Positions 47,945-61,175 of a DNA stretch of 64,000 nt are shown piece after piece. Each line of letters starts with the position of its first letter. Positions within the stretch are counted from its first letter, which is position 1. This DNA comes from Paramecium pentaurelia (lineage: Eukaryota; Ciliophora; Oligohymenophorea; Peniculida; Parameciidae): positions 332,338 to 396,337 of the forward strand of contig CAJJDO010000035.1 of the NCBI GenBank assembly GCA_905183005.1, written 5' to 3'. The notes below the pieces were generated by a model. It was given only the letters and a program-made list of their open reading frames with translations, did not search any database and had not been told where the DNA came from. The translations under genes and the position numbers were made by a program.

Positions 47945-48785
47945 TCATTTCAGTTTATAAGCTTTCATTATTAGAGAGTCATGAGATGGTTTCCGAATAG
48001 CACATTATTTTTGTTATTTACCAGCAATATAAATTTATTTTAAAATTGTTAAAGGCACTATATTTTTAATGGATGGTAATGATTATATGATATTTTTAGT
48101 AGTTTTTAAGAGAGATCTTTAAGTGTCTAATTATTAATCAACTTAAAAACTTTCTCTTTAAGTCAATGGTAAATTAATTATTAATTATGTATTCATTGAG
48201 GAAAACTGGGCTTTAATTTTTTTTTCATTAATTTATTTTATTTTAAATTCCTTAATTATTGTTTATTTTTTCTTTTATCCTCCTCTAGTAAATGAAAGTA
48301 ACTTTAAATCTGAAGTTATAGCTTGTTAAGTACGAACTTCAAAATCATCATGTTTCTTTTCGAATTTAGTTTTTATACCACATCCTCCACAATTACAACT
48401 CTTCCTTCTGCACATTTCTTTAACCCTTTTTATAATTTTATGATGATATAATTCCATGTTATCTGTGAATAAAATTGTTTTTTCTCTCTCCCTTCTACTT
48501 TGTCTCTTCTTTATATTTATATCATTTGATAATAAACACATATGATAAAGAATACTTTTGGATCTGTAACCTTAAAATACAACTTTAAATTTAAATGTTA
48601 CCTTCCTCAATAAGTGATTTTGGTATACTTTTTGAGTATAAATAAGGACGATTATATAAGCTTAAACTTGTAGAAACAAACATTCTAGATGGTCTATGTG
48701 ACTTTGCATCACAAGTTTCTTGATTATATGATTCTTCATTTAATGTAGTAAATCTTGATGAATGATGAGAGTGCTTATAGAACAT
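47945..48785 (-). CDS. Hypothetical protein, 273 residues, with short Cys cluster
   Basis: A 19-nt intron at 48583-48601, among the shortest here, joins MFYKHSHHSSRFTTLNEESY... to the main body. A basic central region (INIKKRQSRREREKT) is followed by MCRRKSCNCGGCGIKTKFEK, a compact four-cysteine cluster that could bind a metal. The C-terminus is Ser/Thr/Lys/Gln-rich. No family is recognised. The 3' part (below about 48300) is a plain open frame and could be shorter than drawn if an unseen intron holds an earlier TGA. Confidence 0.5.
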
Positions 48786-48958
48786 TTATTAATTAGCTCT
48801 ATGACAAAATTATTGAATATAAATTTAATTAGATTTCCAGTATACTTTACTCTGCTTTTTAAGAACCCATTTATTCATTCAATAAATCAGAGGAAAATAC
48901 TAATTCATTGTAATGAACACAAATGAGATTATTAGATTTTAACATAATTATTTTAAAT

Positions 48959-51900
48959 ATGAATTAAATTTAGTAAGACACTGAAGGGCCAATCTCAAAA
49001 TTAAATCAGTTAATGTTAACAGATGAACCTATTGGTGAAATTTAAGATTTTCTCAATTATTCATTATCAGATGGATATTTCTCAATTTAAGGTTCAAAAG
49101 TCAACACAAATAACAATATACCAAGTTAAAGTTCTAAACATAAAGGTAATGAAACAAAAAGAGTTACATTTGATTCTTCTATTAATAGTCCAACAACAAA
49201 ATTTTTGATGAATCGCAAAAGCTAAAAATCTTCAGATCCTCAACAATTACAACATCAATAACAATAAATATTTAGTGTAATCTAATTTTGTTTTATCAAA
49301 CGATTTATTAACAGAATAAGTTGGAAAAAGAAAATCAACTCATAATTCAACCTTTATTAATACAACATTATTTAAGATTTAGGGTCTTCTTTCAATTTAA
49401 AACTCTTTCGTGATAGTGCATTGAATTTGAAACCTATGATCAGTTAATTTAGTTAATCTTCAGAAGGGTTATAATAAATTATCAAAAAAAAGTAAAGAAT
49501 TGTTTTTCTATAAATAATAGAGAATTATCTAAAAAAATAAAAAAGTAAATTACACATCTAAAGACATGCAAGGATAATTTAATTAAAAAGATTCAATAAG
49601 AAATGGAAAAGATTCCATTAATTACACCTGAATCACGTTTAAAAATAGTATGGGATTGTGTTGTAATGTTAAGTAGACTCTATTTTCTATTTACAATACC
49701 AATTGATTTAGCATGGAATAAATATAAGATTATATATGGAGAACTCTATATTCCAACAATTCTTATGATTCTCTTATTAGTTTTTGATTTCATCTTAAGT
49801 TTTAATAGTTCATTTTATTAATTTGGATAAATAGTAAGTAATAGAGCAACTATTGCTAAGAATGTAATCAGTAAAAGTTATGGTTTGGAAGCAATATCAA
49901 TATTAATTTTAATTATATATGCTATAATTTCTAATTCAACTTAATCATAATTTAATCTGTTAGCAGAATGGTGGGATTTATTAATGTTATTGTTTTATGT
50001 ATAATGTAGAAATATTCCAAAATTGATTAGTTAAATTGAAGAAACTCTAAATTTATCAAAGCCTAGTAGTTCTTTATTGGAATTATTTAAATTATTATTA
50101 GTATTATTCTTTGTTTTACATTGTTACTCATGTCTTTGGTATTTTGTAATTTATTAATTTAATTATTTATTTAGGTTGGTTATTATAGTTATTTATATTC
50201 AGAAAAAGGAAGTTGGTTAGAGTTTTACCATGTAGAACATGAAACATGGTAAGTACAATATTTGTATTCATTTTATTTCTCAACAGTTACAATGTTTACT
50301 ATTGGTTATGGAGATGTTGTACCAATTAGTTATTTAGAAAGAGTTATTGCCATTCTTTATATGATGATATGTAGTATTCAATTAAGTTACAGTGTTAGTA
50401 CTGTTGGTGCTATAATTGATACTATTTCTGCTTATGGATAAGAGAAGATGAGAAAAATGAGAAAGATAAATTCTTATATGTAAAATAGAAAGATTGAATA
50501 TTAATTATAATATTAAATTAGAGAATACTTAAATTATTATTGGGAATCATAAAATTAAGTTGAAAATGATGAACTTAATGAAATTATTAATTAATTATCA
50601 GAAAATCTTAAAGAAAAATTAATGAATCAATCAAATTCTTTAATTTTAAATGAATGTCCATTATTTTAACATAATTTTAGTGATGCTTTAAAATCAAAAT
50701 TAGTTAATAAAATAAAATAAGCAGTTATTTAACCTGAAAATATTATAAATTTTGATTCACTATTTCCTCAATTACCACCAGGTTAATTATTTGTTTGTTT
50801 TGTTGAATTTGGAGAAATTCAAATCTTTATTCAAAATGATTCTATTGATTAAGTCCTTGATAACCCATAGATTGCTGAAGTATTTAAGGTTGGTAAAGGT
50901 TCTAGCTTAGGTATTATAAGTTTTATAAGTGGTAAACAATCATAAGAAAGATTCAGGAGTGTTGGATTTTCAAAATTGCTTTTACTTTCTAGAGATGACT
51001 TTTTAAAAGTAATATAAGATTTTCCAGAAGATTATGAAAGATTTAGGAATCTTTATGATAGTTTATAATTAGAAGATCTAAGTGTTTTATAAATGAAATG
51101 TTTTAGTTGTAATTCCAAAAATCATAGAGTACTTTAATGTCCCTTATTACATTATATACCTGACAAAGAATTAATTTTAAAAAGATATTGTTACAGTGAG
51201 TTATAAAATAGAAATTCTAAATATGAGAGAAATCCTTTTAGACAGAGAGGATACTTTGCAGCTCGTTTTGATTAAGAAGTAATTGAATAAGAAGCAAATT
51301 CATTTAATAATAATAATTGGAAATGGGCAGAATTTTATGAAGAACCAGAAGAAGATTAATTAAAAAAAAGTGATATTCAATAATAATAATCAATAGGACC
51401 AATTTTAGAATAAAGTACTTTAAATTTATAAGCATAATTATAATAATCACAAAACATCATTAATACCATATAACAAGTGTCTGATTAATCTTCTAAAATC
51501 AATTTGGAACCACCATAAATAAAGAAAAAAGCCACTTTATTCAAATAAAGAACAAAAACAATTGAATTATTAGACATTGATGATAAATAATTAAAAGCAT
51601 CACTTATGAGTAAAGCAAGAAACTAAAATATTTTTAATAATAATCTTATGATAATAAAAGAAGAAGATAATCAAGAAAATTCTCCAAAAGAAAAACAGTC
51701 TTAAAGTAGGGCATCATTTAGTTTAGATTTATATAGAAAGAAACCTAAAGAAAGTATTCAAAAAATGAAGAAAGTAGTTTCAATGATTACAAATATGAAT
51801 AGAATGAAGAAAAGATAAAAATTAAAAAAGGAAACAAAATCAATTGTCAATTAATTCTTAGAAGTAATTCAATCTTAGCAGTTTCTAAAGGCAATATAAT

Positions 51901-52397
51901 CAAAAGTAAGAATAAGAATAAAACAAATTAAGGATGGAAAAAAACAAATATTATAAGAAAAAGATATTTAAGATACAATGTTGTTAGAAATTAAATTAAA
52001 AATGTAAATAGAGTAATTAAATGAATATTAAAAAAAGGATTAAGAGTTAGTAATGGAATCATATAAAAAATATAAATACTATTAAATTTAAAATAATTTA
52101 GATTCAATCTTAGAAAAGATATACTTTTATAAATAATAGTATACATTAAATAATGAATTAAAAAATTATCAATCTAAACTATTAAAATATATGATTTATC
52201 CAGAAATATTTTTTGAAAAATATAGATATTAATAAGTAATAATTCCTAAATTTGAAATTGAAGAATCTAGAAGAGGATCAGAATAAGATTTTGAAAATAC
52301 ATTAAAACGAAGTCGTATGCTAAAAAAGAGTTTTAGAAACTTAAAGTTATCTCAAATCAGACCAATGTCAGATGGAACTGGAAAATTTCAGATGTGA
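48959..52397 (+). CDS. Cyclic-nucleotide-binding-domain voltage-gated K+ channel (EAG/CNG superfamily)
   Basis: 1,126 residues with 29-nt introns at 49492-49520 and 50146-50174. After a disordered N-terminus (about 1-190) come hydrophobic helices from RLKIVWDCVVMLSRLYFLF, the S4/S5 region, a pore with YSFYFSTVTMFTIGYGDVVP (GYGD filter about residue 430, K+-selective type), S6 RVIAILYMMICSIQLSYSV, a C-linker and a CNBD at about 584-685 (PPGQLFVCFVEFGEIQIF, VGKGSSLGIISFISG). Directly behind it sits CFSCNSKNHRVLQC, an exact C-x2-C-x4-H-x4-C spacing. The long C-terminus is Gln/Lys-rich. S4 has few basic residues, so voltage sensitivity may be weak. It acts in the ciliary or somatic membrane, where Paramecium controls excitability; location is inferred. 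Confidence 0.9.
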
Positions 52398-52801
52398 TTC
52401 ATCATAATAATAATATTCATTTATATTAATAATATATATTAATCTTCATTTTTTTTTGATGTTAAGATAGAAATTTATTTCATAAATAGAATAGGAAGTT
52501 TGTTGAAAAGAAGATTGACGATTATATCCTTGTACTTGTATTAGGCATAGTAGCCTAAGGATATGTAAAGCATTAATATAGAATAGCTTTTTCTCTTCTT
52601 ATAATATAATTACTAAAAATCAGATAGACATTAAGTCAGTGCCTAAAGTTAAATGATAGTTTTTAGAAATAAAACATAATGGATTAGTATGATACAGAAA
52701 TTTATGTATTAGCTTGATGCTGTCATAACAATTTTGTTAAAATAAATAAGTTCCAGGAAAAGTAAATATGATTACTATATTTTAGTAATTCAATATTTTA
52801 A
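52398..52801. other. Interval before the PAS gene, 0.4 kb
   Basis: A TGA-free run begins at an ATG near 52652, but in a frame that does not match the downstream gene unless an intron at about 52760-52783 is invoked. Otherwise AT-rich without features. Confidence 0.35.
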
Positions 52802-55800
52802 ATGTAGGCTAAATTACTTATATTAATTTAGAAAGAGATTTTAAATAATCATGGAAGAAAAAGAATAGAATAATCTATGAAGTCAAGTGTATCTAGTATA
52901 TCGAATAGTACGAGATTGTTAATTTAAAAACAAAATTATAGATTGCTTTAGGTTTTGTTTAAAGGAAGGGAGAGCTTATATATAGAGTAGTTTAAAAACC
53001 ATCTATATTTGAGGAGACTATGGGAACTAAAATCATTAAATTTAGTGCATAATGAAATCTTGCACACATGTTTCAATTGAATTTATTTACTATCAAATGC
53101 TCTTTAGAGTACTTCTTTTCAGTATTATAAGTTTAAGTGATTTCTTGAATTATGTTAAACAAGTAAGCTCAATTGTATTATCCTTAAAGTTCAACCTAAC
53201 TTTAAAAGTAATACATTAAATATCTTAGGAATAATACAATTATAAATTGAAAAGTGTCAAAGTGATGATAAAGACAATATTATAAAGAATTTACCTATTT
53301 CATTGATAAGGATGTTAAATTATAAGTTATACCTTCTATTATTATTTTTTAGTTATTAAAACAGAAATTTGATGACTATTTCAATACATTCAATTTCTTG
53401 ATTTTTAAGGAGATTGATGAAAGTATTGCTTAAAATTTTAGTAAATATATTCATATGATATTAATTTGAATCTGAATATTAATTAGATATTAATAATAAT
53501 AATATATCGTATCTCTCTGAATATAGAAGATTTGTTCTATCCATATAATTAAATTAAATTTAGTTAATTAAATATTGAAATTAGTTTCTAAAATCTAGAA
53601 ATTCTATAAATTTATTTATTTACTCTTTTATTCACAAATAATAGTCCTTTATAATGTAAGATGAGGCATTTTTAAATGTATTAAAATCTCTTAGTTTATA
53701 CAAAATTGATTATATTATAGGATTTTAATAAGCTATAGGATTCAATTATATTTAATTAATTACCCTCTTATAATTATGAATAAAATTATTCTTTAGACAA
53801 AGGCATTTTACATTTAAGATTTCTTGAATGTTAAGGAAACATGGAGAAAAAGTTATTTAATTGCTATTGTCTTGCTACTAATTGAAAACATTTAACTGGT
53901 TTCTATATACACAAGTGATATAATTGAATTTGAATATGACTAATTCTTGATACATATAAGAAGTGTTATTGATTTCTGTAGGTGAACTTATTTTAAATAT
54001 TAATTAGATTGTACACAATTTTTGGAAATTCGATTCTCATTAGATCAATTTTTGTAATTTTTGGTTTTGTATTACAAATCATATTTCTTATACTAATATT
54101 GTATTCTCTTTTGAACATTAGAATATTAATATAAAAGAAACAATAACTAAAATTTTTAACTTTAGAACAGGTATAATAATAATTGATTTATTAGTCAGGT
54201 GAATCTAATAATTCAAGTAGACATTTGTTGAATTGGATTGTTTCATTTTACATATAAATTAACATAAAAATGTTACATATTCCATTTCTGTTTTGTGGGA
54301 TTAGTTTATTAACAGAAATATTTGAATCTTGTATTAATTTTTAATTATACAGAAAGTTTAAATTCATTAGAATATGTTGGTTTAATATTCAGTATATTAT
54401 TGATAACATAATAAATATTAATTGGATTATTCATTCACTTACATTAATTTGAGTATAGAATGAAGTCGTATGACTTTTTGGGGAAATTTTAAACACAGAA
54501 AATGAATTTCTTGCAAGGATTTTAATTATTGTACATATTTTAGATAGATAGAACATTAGAATAATACTATTATCTGGAATACAGCTATAATCATTAGTAA
54601 TATAAATATTTGGAGTAATAAATTAATTAATAAGGATAATTTATAGTTACAATTAATAAATTTATGTAGATTATAGAATATCTAGATACAATTTTTAAAT
54701 TACAACATTCTGTTTGATTTATTAATTGATTTTACTTTTGTGTCAATATGGATAACCATAATTAAAAATAAGTGTAGTTTTGTTATTGTTAATATTTTAT
54801 CCTGTAATATATTTTATTGCAAATGAATTAATATTGAAATAGGATTTAAAGAATGCCAATTTTAAAAATACTCATCTTGAAAAATAAATAAGAAGATTAT
54901 ATATAATTTTCAAAGAGTAAGTTGATTTAAAAAAGTAATAGAGATTAATGGATCCAAAACAATCTTTAGAAATTTATACATTTATTTCAACTCATTTAAG
55001 AGAATGTAAATTATAAAGAGATAGAAAGGTTTAAAAAAATATTAAATTAAAATATAAATGTTTTTGTACTGATTTTTTTAAAGATGATGATACATTTTAA
55101 AGTTTAGAATAAATGAAATAATTTGCAAAAGAATTAATTGGTTAGACATTAGAAGATGAAATAATTGAAAACTAAGATATTAATTTAATGTTAATATATA
55201 TTTATTTTTTGGTTTAAATTAAGAAAGTTCCTACTTAAGCAATATATGAAGTTATTAGATTATCTATGATGTAAAAAGTAAAGAACTATTTTTATTATAA
55301 TAGGAATAAACATTAAAATAATAGGCAATAATAAGAAAATTGAAACATGATGCTCTTGATAAATTTTCTGAATTAGTTAGAAAAAATGATCTAGTAAATT
55401 AGAAATTTGTTTTTAAAAAAGTATATTAATATGAAGAATCTTTGAATGTATTAAAAAATAATCTTTAGACTATTGTTAAATAAGAAAAAGTATTTATATT
55501 TATAGTATATATTTTAGGATTTCTATGCTTGTATTTTAACCTAAGTTATTGATATTGATTAAATAGTTAATATTGGTTTTAAACTTCTTGATAATATTAA
55601 AGTACTTGAAAAGTAATTATAATTATTATATAAAACTAATCCATAAAGTAATGAATGTGATACAATTTACAATATATTTCACAAATACATTCATTACAAT
55701 AAATTAAGACCTAAATTATATAGGAGAGATGGTTAAATGATGTTACAATTCTTATAATCAAGTGAAAAAATAATATATGATCCTGGTAGTTGTGTAATAT

Positions 55801-58759
55801 AAATTACTTTGCTTTAACCTAGGGGAAATGTTATTAGATATACAAGAACCTTTTAAAAGGCTATAGGATATTAAGATGAAGAGATATAAGATTAAAATAT
55901 TAATAGATTTATGCCATAAATTATTGCAAATGATCATGATTTATATTTAGATAACTTTGTTGAAAGAGGGAGAATTAATGTAGTTCGAAATGCAGTTAGA
56001 GTTATTTTAGGTAAAACAAAATCTCAATTTGTTGTACCTATAAATACAAGATTGAGACTTGAAGCTAGTACTACTGAATTTGGTGCTACTGCATTAATTA
56101 CACCAGTAAATTTTACATATGGATATATGATGTTAAATGAATAAGGATAAATAGAAGAATTGACTAAGAATTTATTTGATGATGTATTTGAGAAATATTT
56201 AGGAGTTGAACTTGAATGTGTTAAAGGATTAGATTGTTTAATTTTTATGCCAGAATTAGCTAAAATTTGGGATAGTTTATTTAATGAACACTTTGAAAAA
56301 CTTGATATTAGATTAGAATGTCATTTAATACTTCCTTAGTTATGTAAATAGATCTCAAAAAGTTTATAAAGTTCAAGAACTACAGTATTAAGCAAATCAT
56401 TATTATAATAAAATATTATTAGATCACTTGAAAATTAACCATAAGAAAATGTCATATTTTAAGTTTCATTACATCTTATGAGTTTAACCACAATCAATTT
56501 AAGGTTATATTTTTTATTTATTATTAGATTAGTCATTTTAGAAATGCCAGAATACAAATAAGTCTAAAATTAAAAAGTTACTAGTAGATAATTAATTTAA
56601 TTAAGATATAGATCTTCATAATTGTTAAATTTTTCAACTTAAAATGATGTAATTACTTAGAAAGTTGATCTATTGGCTTCTGCTAATGATTTATAATTGT
56701 AAAAAGAAATTAGTGAATGTGATTTAGAATATGAAAATGTTATTGAAGAATTGAAAATGGTTGGGGATTTAAGAAATTAATTAGCATAAATTAATATGAT
56801 TAATTCAGCTCATAATCAAAAGTCATCTAAAAGACTTATTTAAAATAGTGAGAATTATTTTGAAGATAGAATTATTGAACTTAGACATAATATAAATATA
56901 TCAGAAAAAAGTAATGATTTAAGTGATAGTGAATCTGAATTCAAATAAAGAATATAAGAATAAAATTTATAATATAATTCTGGGTCAGTTGGAAGTAGAT
57001 CTTCTTAAAATAATACTACTGCATTAAAAAGATAAATGAAAGATTGTTTATCAGATAATAGAGGTTTAAATATTTAAACTAAATTATTTTTATTATCTAT
57101 ATACATTTTAGTTATTTTAGGATATTTTGTGAATTATTTGATATTATATTTTGAATTTGAAAGCATAAATTAAGACTAAAATTATGAGAATTTACCATTT
57201 TAATTTTCATATTTTTATAATGAATTTGTTATAACTTAATCATTTATAAATGAGGATAATTTCCAATTTAAAAAGTTAAGTGAAGTAACATTAGATTTTT
57301 TTGTAGATCATATTAAAGATATTGATTAAACAATAACAAGATTACCACATATTAATATGATTAATAATTTAACAATGAAAAGTAGAATGATAATTATTTT
57401 ATCACAATTATCAAAAGTATAAAGAATGAATGAAGAAATATTTTATTTAGATTTTGTGAATAACACTGATTAATTTAATATTTAATTAAATCTAATAAAG
57501 AATGCTTAATCCATTACTTAATCAAATGATCTAGGAATATAGTAAATCTTAATATATATATTTTTAGTGTTCTTATTGAAGAAATAGTATTAATATTATT
57601 TCTAACTCGATATATTTATCTTTGTTTAAAAATAATTTAAATGAAAACAAAAATATATAAATTATTTTGCACTTTCTCAAAAGAAGTCATTTAAGAATAA
57701 TTTCTACAATTTAGTTCTTTATACAATTAATTAAATAATACAAAATTTAAGAATCATGAGACTGATGAAGAATAATTTGAAACAACAATGATGCGTTAAT
57801 ATCAAAAAACAGTAACTTCAAATATGTTAGATAAACATAATAAAGTTGGAAAATAAATCTCATTTAAATGTAATTATTATTTTGATATATTTAAATAGAA
57901 ACAAATTCTGCTTAGATTTTCTTCTTTTTATTTATCTTTATTTATGCATTTATGTGTTCTTTTTATTTTATAGGGAGTTATATTCTTTAAAAAGAAACTT
58001 TATCAAATGTTTATGCAAGATACAATGAAAAAACTTAATTTGAGATTACTAATAATTATCTATCATTATCTTATGCATAATAAGCTATTTTATTAAATTA
58101 GACAATTTAAAAAGATGGAATAGATAGATAAAATATTACTGTTGAAATTTTGAAATCACTTACAACCAATCTCTCTTAATATTAGTAAAGTTCAAATAGT
58201 GAAATCTATGATATTTTATCTAGTAGCATTTGTTAATTACTATTCAATTCTTAGTATAATATTATATTCTAATTTAATTAGTTAGTATAGCTATTTAGAA
58301 TATGCAAATCTATTTAATTTTGAATAATGTTAATCATATCCCAATCTCGAGAAAGGTTTAATTCTTGTTGTTTAAGAATTATATTCAAATCAATTTGAAT
58401 TTTTGTAATTGCTCTAAATTAATAATTAATCTAATTATTCTTTTTAAGAATTCCTTAAGAATTCTTAATCATAAGTTTAGAGATTATATGCTTAATATGG
58501 ATTTCATGTTATAGTTGAAATGTTAACAAATACAATTAAAACAATTGTTACTTCAACTCTTGTAATAAATTCAATTATGCTTGGATTTGCAAGTATTATT
58601 ATGAGTTGTGCTTTATTAATAACAATTAAGACAATTTTAAAAGTTAAAGATCAATACAAACAAAGTAAATAATTACTTACACTATTTCCATTTGACAGAC
58701 TGATGGAAAATGCATATGTTGTAAGTTTCATTAGTTAAGACTTACATTTTTCGGTTTGA
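52802..58759 (+). CDS. Large multi-pass membrane protein with PAS domain; N-terminal half possibly decayed
   Basis: The best preserved part (about 54.4-57.6 kb) encodes membrane helices (ISVVLLLLIFYPVIYFIANE), then a PAS domain (VIRYTRTFQKAIGYQDEE, NRFMPQIIANDHDLYLDNFV, FTYGYMMLNEQGQIEELTKN), an acidic Ser/Asn-rich linker, more helices and a C-terminus PFDRLMENAYV. This order matches a large ciliate family of transmembrane PAS proteins of unknown role. The first 1.5 kb reads coherently only across in-frame TGAs (near 53083, 53137 and 53573) and a frame change near 53465 that short introns do not explain, so it may be a pseudogene. Start and intron set are unresolved; the end at TGA 58757-58759 is firm. 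Confidence 0.6.
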
Positions 58760-58851
58760 TATTATTTTATAATAATTTTAATTCTTTTATCAAAATGATT
58801 CATTATATAAATATTTTATTATTTTTATTAAATGAACTTAGATAAAAACAA

Positions 58852-60111
58852 TCAATTTTTCATTGCATTATTAATTCTACGTTCTATAAAATTTTCCTTT
58901 TTCTTCTCCACTTTTTATGCCAATTTTTTTCTAAATATCTTCTAAAATTATTTAGCAGGGCAATAATCATCTTATTATTAAGTAAAATCCTTCATTCCTG
59001 TAGATGTGAATTATCCATCAAAAGATGGAGTAGTTTCATATTTCTAATTAAAGTATATATTTTTAATATACATGATGTGTAGGTTTTTAAGGACTTCTTG
59101 TTACTTTGAAAGGTTAAAAATTTTATTGACTTGTAGTCATTCCCATAAATGGACCTGTTGGCATTGGAGATCTTTAATATTAATTATATTATTTACAGTT
59201 CACTTTTAAAGTAATTTTAGCTTTCGACTTTCCAACTATTAGGTGGAACAAATGAATCTTAATATTGAGTTTTACCAATGAATTTAATATCTGTACTTGT
59301 ACTAATATGAGGATATCTACTAAATCTCTAATAATTGTTTCCCCAATTACTATAATTAGACTAAATATATATTGTATGATTATACTCTGTAGCTAGTTAG
59401 ATTAGACATTGATCCCAATTATGGTCTATAAGGAGGTTTGAAGTTCTCAGTTGATTATATTGGCATTTCCTTATAGTCTTATTGATGAGATGTAGTAAAA
59501 TCAATTGTCTTTTAATCGAGAAACTTTGTTGCATATGTCTTAGAATTCAAGGGTGTTAGATTATTATAGCTTGATTTATGAGGAATAAAATCCTTATCAT
59601 AAACAGTTAAAAAAGATCCATTTATCTTTAATTTAACTTAATTCGAGACATCACATCTGCATCTACCACATTTACATCGATAACATGCACAAAATCCAAG
59701 ATGATGATAAAAATAATCTGGGTTATCTTCCAATAATTTCTCTAAAGTTTATTCATCTAATGACATATTATCTGGCAATATTTATCTCCAAATTGGATCT
59801 TCTGGACTAATCTGATCTAAAACAAATGGATCGAATTCATAGCAAAGATCATTAGTTGTCTTAGCTGGTGCAATGCTTGACAATTATTCGATTTTCTTTC
59901 CATTCCTGCCAATATGAACTATTCGTTTTGCACCATTGCTTCCAACTTAAGACTACTAAGAAGGAGGGCGTTATTATTATTGGGATATTATATTTTTGTT
60001 GCTGCGATTTGATTGTATACTTTTTGGACGATAGGATCCTACAGAGTCGCTTGATTTAATTAAATTTGATTGTTTAGGCCGTAATAATTCTGCCACAGGA
60101 TCAGTGTACAT
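58852..60111 (-). CDS. SAXO/FAM154-like axonemal microtubule-stabilising protein
   Basis: 393 residues with introns at 59361-59385 (25), 59172-59196 (25) and 59044-59071 (28 nt). The defining feature is a dense cysteine motif at about residues 163-175 (CACYRCKCGRCRCD), like the C-x2-C-x-C-G start of SAXO proteins, here preceded by a long extra N-terminus. It is followed by degenerate repeats typical of SAXO Mn modules (FTTSHQQDYKEM, TDIKFIGKTQYQDSFVPP, GMTTSQQNFQPFK, GMKDFTQQQ). SAXO proteins bind and cold-stabilise axonemal and basal-body microtubules, fitting a ciliate. The C-terminus is basic (KKLAQKVEKKKEN). Confidence 0.72.
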
Positions 60112-60311
60112 AAAAAAATAATTGTATAATGAATGTATTTATTATGTCGATTTATAAGTCATAATAAAATTTATATTATAAACTTTTATGTATATCTTTA
60201 ACTAATTAAAGAAACTAAACAAAGTGCAAGAATTGTATTTAATTAAATATTATCAAATGTCTTTCCTCTCTTTGTTTTAATCATAATTTTCATTTTTGAT
60301 ATTACAAAAAT

Positions 60312-60893
60312 TCATTATTAATTTACATTATCATTCAAATCATCACTAGACTAATTTTAAATATTTATTAAGTTCTTTGAAAATTAAGTTTCTGGAATAA
60401 GTTTTATATAACATTTGCTAAATCTCACAACTTTTTATTCTTTTATTTTACTTTGAATCTTGCTTGAAAATACTTGACCTTCTTTTAAACGCTTTCTTTT
60501 CAAAATGCTATTTGGGATTTTATCATTTTTATCAAGAAATTTATTATTATTTCTAAACAGATTTCTTCTTCTATACATACATATAGAGGTTTAAGAGAAG
60601 TTTTTTTATTATGAAATTTACTATAGTTCTTATACTTAATTTTCATCTTTCTTAAGAATTCTAGTATTTGCATTTATTAACTCCTCTTCTAATTTACAAC
60701 ATTCTTCAAAAAGATTCTCTAAATTATCATCTTCATCACACCACTTAAGTGAATTACAAAAAGAAGTTGATTCTATTATTTTAGGTTGATATAAGTTTTT
60801 GATTGGTCTATTTAGTAATAAAATCTAAGAATCTTTGTGAGAAATAGATAAATCCATGTCTTATTAAAGAGAATATCCTGCTGCACATCCCAT
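60312..60893 (-). CDS. Small hypothetical protein with possible lipidated N-terminus (MGCAAG)
   Basis: 193 residues, no intron needed: one frame runs to TGA 60312-60314 through many TAA/TAG (Gln) codons. MGCAAG offers Gly2 for myristoylation and Cys3 for palmitoylation, so it may attach to membranes; this is inference, and position 6 is not the favoured Ser. A paired acidic/cysteine region (CDEDDNLENLFEECCKLEEEL) could be helical. The C-terminus is basic then Asn/Asp-rich. No family recognised. Confidence 0.5.
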
Positions 60894-61175
60894 TTTACTT
60901 TTATTAATTAAAATAGATTATAATCAAGATATATCTGCATATGTACTTAATCATTATAATATAATTTAATTTTAAAATAATTGATTAGAATATTATAAGT
61001 ATTGACTTTTTTTAATTATGATGGAGAAATTGAATTTAATAGTTCTATTGGGATAAATTAAAAATAAGGAGAAACTTAAATTCTATTTTTAACTTCCTTC
61101 TCAGATTCTTAACAAAGAAAATAATTAAAACTATTTGTAGTTAAAATAATTAAATCGTAATAAAGACAAATAAAA

